Source: an uncultured Lachnospiraceae bacterium
GTDB taxonomy: Bacteria; Bacillota; Clostridia; Lachnospirales; Lachnospiraceae
Assembly (NCBI GenBank): GCA_934320895.1
Contig: CAKRFY010000033.1
Location: 1 to 33,209, forward strand
Direction: 5' to 3'
Length of the DNA: 33,209 nt
In this document: positions 30,992-33,209 of the stretch, in pieces
Position numbering within the stretch: position 1 is the stretch's first letter
Layout: every line of letters starts with the position of its first letter
Notes under the pieces: model-generated
What the model saw: the letters and a program-made list of their open reading frames with translations, nothing else
Databases searched by the model: none
What the model was told of the DNA's origin: nothing
Translations under genes and position numbers: made by a program

Positions 30992-33046
30992 TTAAAGTGA
31001 AAAACGGTTCATTATACCTTTTATAGCCAAAGCGTTTTCTCCGTTTTTGCGAACAATATCAGCAAGGTCTTCCGTGATTTTTTTAGTTTGTTCCACTTTT
31101 TTAATGACATCTTCGGTGTGCATTATAAGACCATCCGGATTATTCTGTACATTGTCAATCTGTGATTTGATATCGGAAACTGCTTTAACAAACTCGTCTG
31201 AGCAGTCATGCATTTCATGGATAATATCTTTTATCTGACCTATTGATGTATTGTATTCATTGGTTGCCTCAAGGAAGTCTTTAAATTGTGCTTTTATATC
31301 TTCTTCCATGAAACTTATAATGTTGTCAAAGCAGTCTTGTACCATACTAATATGCTCTTTTGTTTCGTTACATATATTCTGGATTGATGTGGCTGTCTGG
31401 CGTGAACTTTCTGCAAGATTACCTATTTCGTTTGCTACAATACTGAAACCGCGTCCTGCTTCGCCGGCACGTGCAGCCTCAATTGAGGCATTTAAGGCAA
31501 GTAAATTTGTCTGGCTTGTTATATCAAGAATCTGCTTTGCCATATCGTCAATCTGCGTGAGAGATTGTAAATTTACGATAGCTTCCTGAATTGTATGATT
31601 GTTTTCGTTAATCTTTATATTTGCTGTTTCAAGTGAAGCATTTGTTATGTTACGCATCTGGCTGATTTTTTCCATAAGCTCGCTACTCTGTGCATCACCA
31701 AGCTGTATCTTTGTTTCTACTTGTGATACTACATCTGAAATATCATTGATACCATCATCAACCTGTGAAACAGTATCATTTATCTGGTCAGTATGTCCGG
31801 CAAACTGTTCCGTTGCAGCGGCATTGTCATTAACACATTGTATAAGAACTTCGGAAGAGTCTGACATTTTTTGCGCTGAATCTGTAAGTGAATCTGAGCA
31901 GGAACCAAGTTTTTGTACAATGTCCTCAAATGAATCACTCAGAGAGTTAAGTGCTGTGCTTATCTGACCTACTTCACTGTTTGTGTTGATATATTTTTGG
32001 AGCTTATCATGCTTTTTGATCTTAAGTTCTTTTAATTCTAGTAATGCGTCTGTTACATAAGTAAGAGGTTTTGTATGCATATGTATAAAAAACCATGATA
32101 AAGAAGATATCATTATACATGATATAATGCAGAATATTGCGAGTGTACGCATTGTCTTATAGACATCCGAATATAAACTGCTTTCTTTTGCCTTTGATAT
32201 AACAGCCCAGTCATGTTCTTTGTCATACTGGTAAGACATTACATATGAATTTTTGTTTGAGGTTTTGTATGTAAATGTATCAGTAGCATTTTTTTTGTTT
32301 TTTCCAATGTCATTGATGACATTTAAAATATCTTTGTCTGTTGCCTCTTTGGTGATAAGAGAGATGTCCTCGTCATCAAAAATATACATTTTTGATGAGA
32401 CGTTTATCATAGAATACTGTATAGATTTTTTGTCGGTCTTTTTTGTTTCATTTAAAAGACTTTCAAGCTTCTCCATATATGGACCACCGCCGACATAGCC
32501 TATGATAGTGCTTCCGTCTGTATCAAAAACAGGACAGTACATAGAAAGTATAAGTTTCTGGGATGCGGGTGAGACAATAATGCCTGCATTGTAAAGTCCA
32601 TTATTTTCTTTCATGGCATTTTGAAGTGCCTTTAAGGAGTCACCTTTTCGCGTGGTCATACCGACAACCTTTGGGTTTGAGTGGGTAACTACATGAGTAT
32701 TCCATTCACCGGAGTATATACCCTCCCAATTGTCAAGTCCTTTAAAATAATTTTCAGTAAATAGTTGTGCTTTAAGCTGTTTGTCTTTATTATTAAGGTC
32801 TTTAAGATAATCGATTATCACGGGACTTATACTGAATTTTTTTAAAAGGTCTTCCTGATGGGCAACATATTCGCTTATAAGTGTAGTCTGTGAATTGAGC
32901 GAAGTTTTCATGCTGTCCTGGGCACTCTTTTTCATTAATTTTGTCATTCCTGTCTGTGTGGATATATATAATATTGTTATACATATTATAGTCAGAACGG
33001 TTATTGCACTTGTCAATGCAGTTTTCATTTTTAAATTTTTAAACAT
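30992..33046 (-). CDS. Methyl-accepting chemotaxis protein with extracellular Cache-type sensor
   Basis: 684-aa transmembrane receptor. The first span is at about residues 10-28. An extracellular sensor of about 265 residues follows, resembling dCache domains ([33 protein letters not shown]). The second span is near 296-318, then a HAMP linker ([18 protein letters not shown]). The cytoplasmic signalling hairpin tip reads [38 protein letters not shown]. It would control a CheA kinase. The organism is therefore probably motile. The ligand is unknown. AGGAGGAG precedes the ATG. A weak promoter overlaps the large palindrome upstream. No other chemotaxis gene is present. Confidence 0.95.
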   Translation of the reverse strand: MFKNLKMKTALTSAITVLTIICITILYISTQTGMTKLMKKSAQDSMKTSLNSQTTLISEYVAHQEDLLKKFSISPVIIDYLKDLNNKDKQLKAQLFTENYFKGLDNWEGIYSGEWNTHVVTHSNPKVVGMTTRKGDSLKALQNAMKENNGLYNAGIIVSPASQKLILSMYCPVFDTDGSTIIGYVGGGPYMEKLESLLNETKKTDKKSIQYSMINVSSKMYIFDDEDISLITKEATDKDILNVINDIGKNKKNATDTFTYKTSNKNSYVMSYQYDKEHDWAVISKAKESSLYSDVYKTMRTLAIFCIISCIMISSLSWFFIHMHTKPLTYVTDALLELKELKIKKHDKLQKYINTNSEVGQISTALNSLSDSFEDIVQKLGSCSDSLTDSAQKMSDSSEVLIQCVNDNAAATEQFAGHTDQINDTVSQVDDGINDISDVVSQVETKIQLGDAQSSELMEKISQMRNITNASLETANIKINENNHTIQEAIVNLQSLTQIDDMAKQILDITSQTNLLALNASIEAARAGEAGRGFSIVANEIGNLAESSRQTATSIQNICNETKEHISMVQDCFDNIISFMEEDIKAQFKDFLEATNEYNTSIGQIKDIIHEMHDCSDEFVKAVSDIKSQIDNVQNNPDGLIMHTEDVIKKVEQTKKITEDLADIVRKNGENALAIKGIMNRFSL

Positions 33047-33077
33047 AAGATACTCCTCCTTTTGTACGAAATCTTTA

Positions 33078-33113
33078 TGTAAATATAAATAATAATTATT
33101 ATTTATATTTACA
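33078..33113. repeat. 36-bp perfect palindrome upstream of the chemotaxis receptor gene
   Basis: Positions 33078-33095 are the exact reverse complement of 33096-33113, with no spacer; the ends are TGTAAATATAAA and TTTATATTTACA. It is all A/T except for the outermost G and C. It overlaps the -10 box of the candidate minus-strand promoter. Confidence 0.85.
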
Positions 33114-33134
33114 CCACTTTACAACTTTTTTCAA
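33106..33134 (-). promoter_or_regulatory. Candidate promoter of the chemotaxis receptor gene
   Basis: On the minus strand TTGAAA (33129-33134) and TAAATA (33106-33111), 17 bases apart, 60 bases before the ATG. The palindrome would lie at the -10 and start point. A flagellar SigD-type site (TAAA plus GCCGATAA) was looked for and not seen. Confidence 0.5.
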
Positions 33135-33143
33135 AAAACAAAT

Positions 33144-33209
33144 CGTACAGGACTTTCAGTGGTATAATGAGTTTGCACAAAACATTAAGAAAGAAAGTGA
33201 CCCTGTACG
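33144..33209. other. Inverted repeat running to the window edge, enclosing a TATAAT
   Basis: CGTACAGG plus ACTTTC (33144-33157) is mirrored by GAAAGT, GAC and CCTGTACG (33194-33209); the arms match except for the three-base bulge. TATAAT at 33163-33168 lies in the enclosed sequence. It might be the end of a mobile element or the leader of a rightward gene beyond the window. Truncation prevents a decision. Confidence 0.4.

Noticed and set aside
31047..31967. Series of plus-strand ORFs within the chemotaxis receptor gene
   Set aside because: All are antisense to the conserved HAMP and signalling domain; the Ser/Ile-rich sequence is typical of reversed coiled-coil codons.

Overview
The window looks like a chromosomal segment of a low-GC, spore-forming, anaerobic gut Firmicute, most likely a member of the Lachnospiraceae (Clostridia). 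This rests on AT-rich codon use, strong GGAGG ribosome sites, a SpoIIID homologue, an LplB/YtcP/LipO-type sugar transporter next to YesL, an AgrC/LytTR-type two-component pair and a chemotaxis receptor. The genus cannot be fixed from the sequence alone.

Region 1 (1-7.7 kb) is a type I restriction-modification island: the tail of hsdM, a complete two-TRD hsdS, a NADAR-domain protein, an AAA-ATPase/PD-(D/E)XK protein, a start-less third hsdS specificity cassette, a short Rpn-like ORF and hsdR. The hsdS gene and the cassette share repeats at both borders of their recognition domains, which is the arrangement expected for switching specificity by recombination. Region 2 (7.7-10.7 kb) is nitrogen uptake: amtB behind a clear promoter and a two-state terminator leader, then glnK after a spacer of four hairpins, then a metallo-beta-lactamase-fold hydrolase.

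Region 3 (10.7-19.6 kb) is a fructan/sucrose utilisation locus. A LacI-family repressor, a YesL protein and an anchored protein of unknown role run leftward. Two permeases, a lipoprotein binding protein, a GH32 beta-fructosidase and a fructokinase run rightward, with operator-like palindromes between the two directions. Region 4 (19.7-21.7 kb) holds an HD-domain hydrolase, the scar of a trehalose PTS locus (3' part of treR, about 33 codons of an EIIA domain, and the 3' part of treC, the last two in one frame) and spoIIID, whose Shine-Dalgarno sequence lies inside a perfect hairpin stem.

Region 5 (21.8-29.4 kb) is a leftward array: a branched-chain amino-acid ABC transporter (livK-H-M-G-F), a cytidylate-kinase-like protein, and an AgrC-like histidine kinase with a LytTR response regulator, all without an obvious internal terminator after the livK-livH spacer. 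Region 6 (29.4-33.2 kb) has a MATE efflux protein and a methyl-accepting chemotaxis receptor with a 36-bp perfect palindrome at its promoter. The right edge cuts into an inverted-repeat structure of unknown identity.

The most useful second looks are the split hsdS repertoire with embedded NADAR and nuclease genes, the structured amtB-glnK spacer, the amtB leader switch, the trehalose operon scar and the spoIIID hairpin. No CRISPR array, tRNA or rRNA gene was seen.
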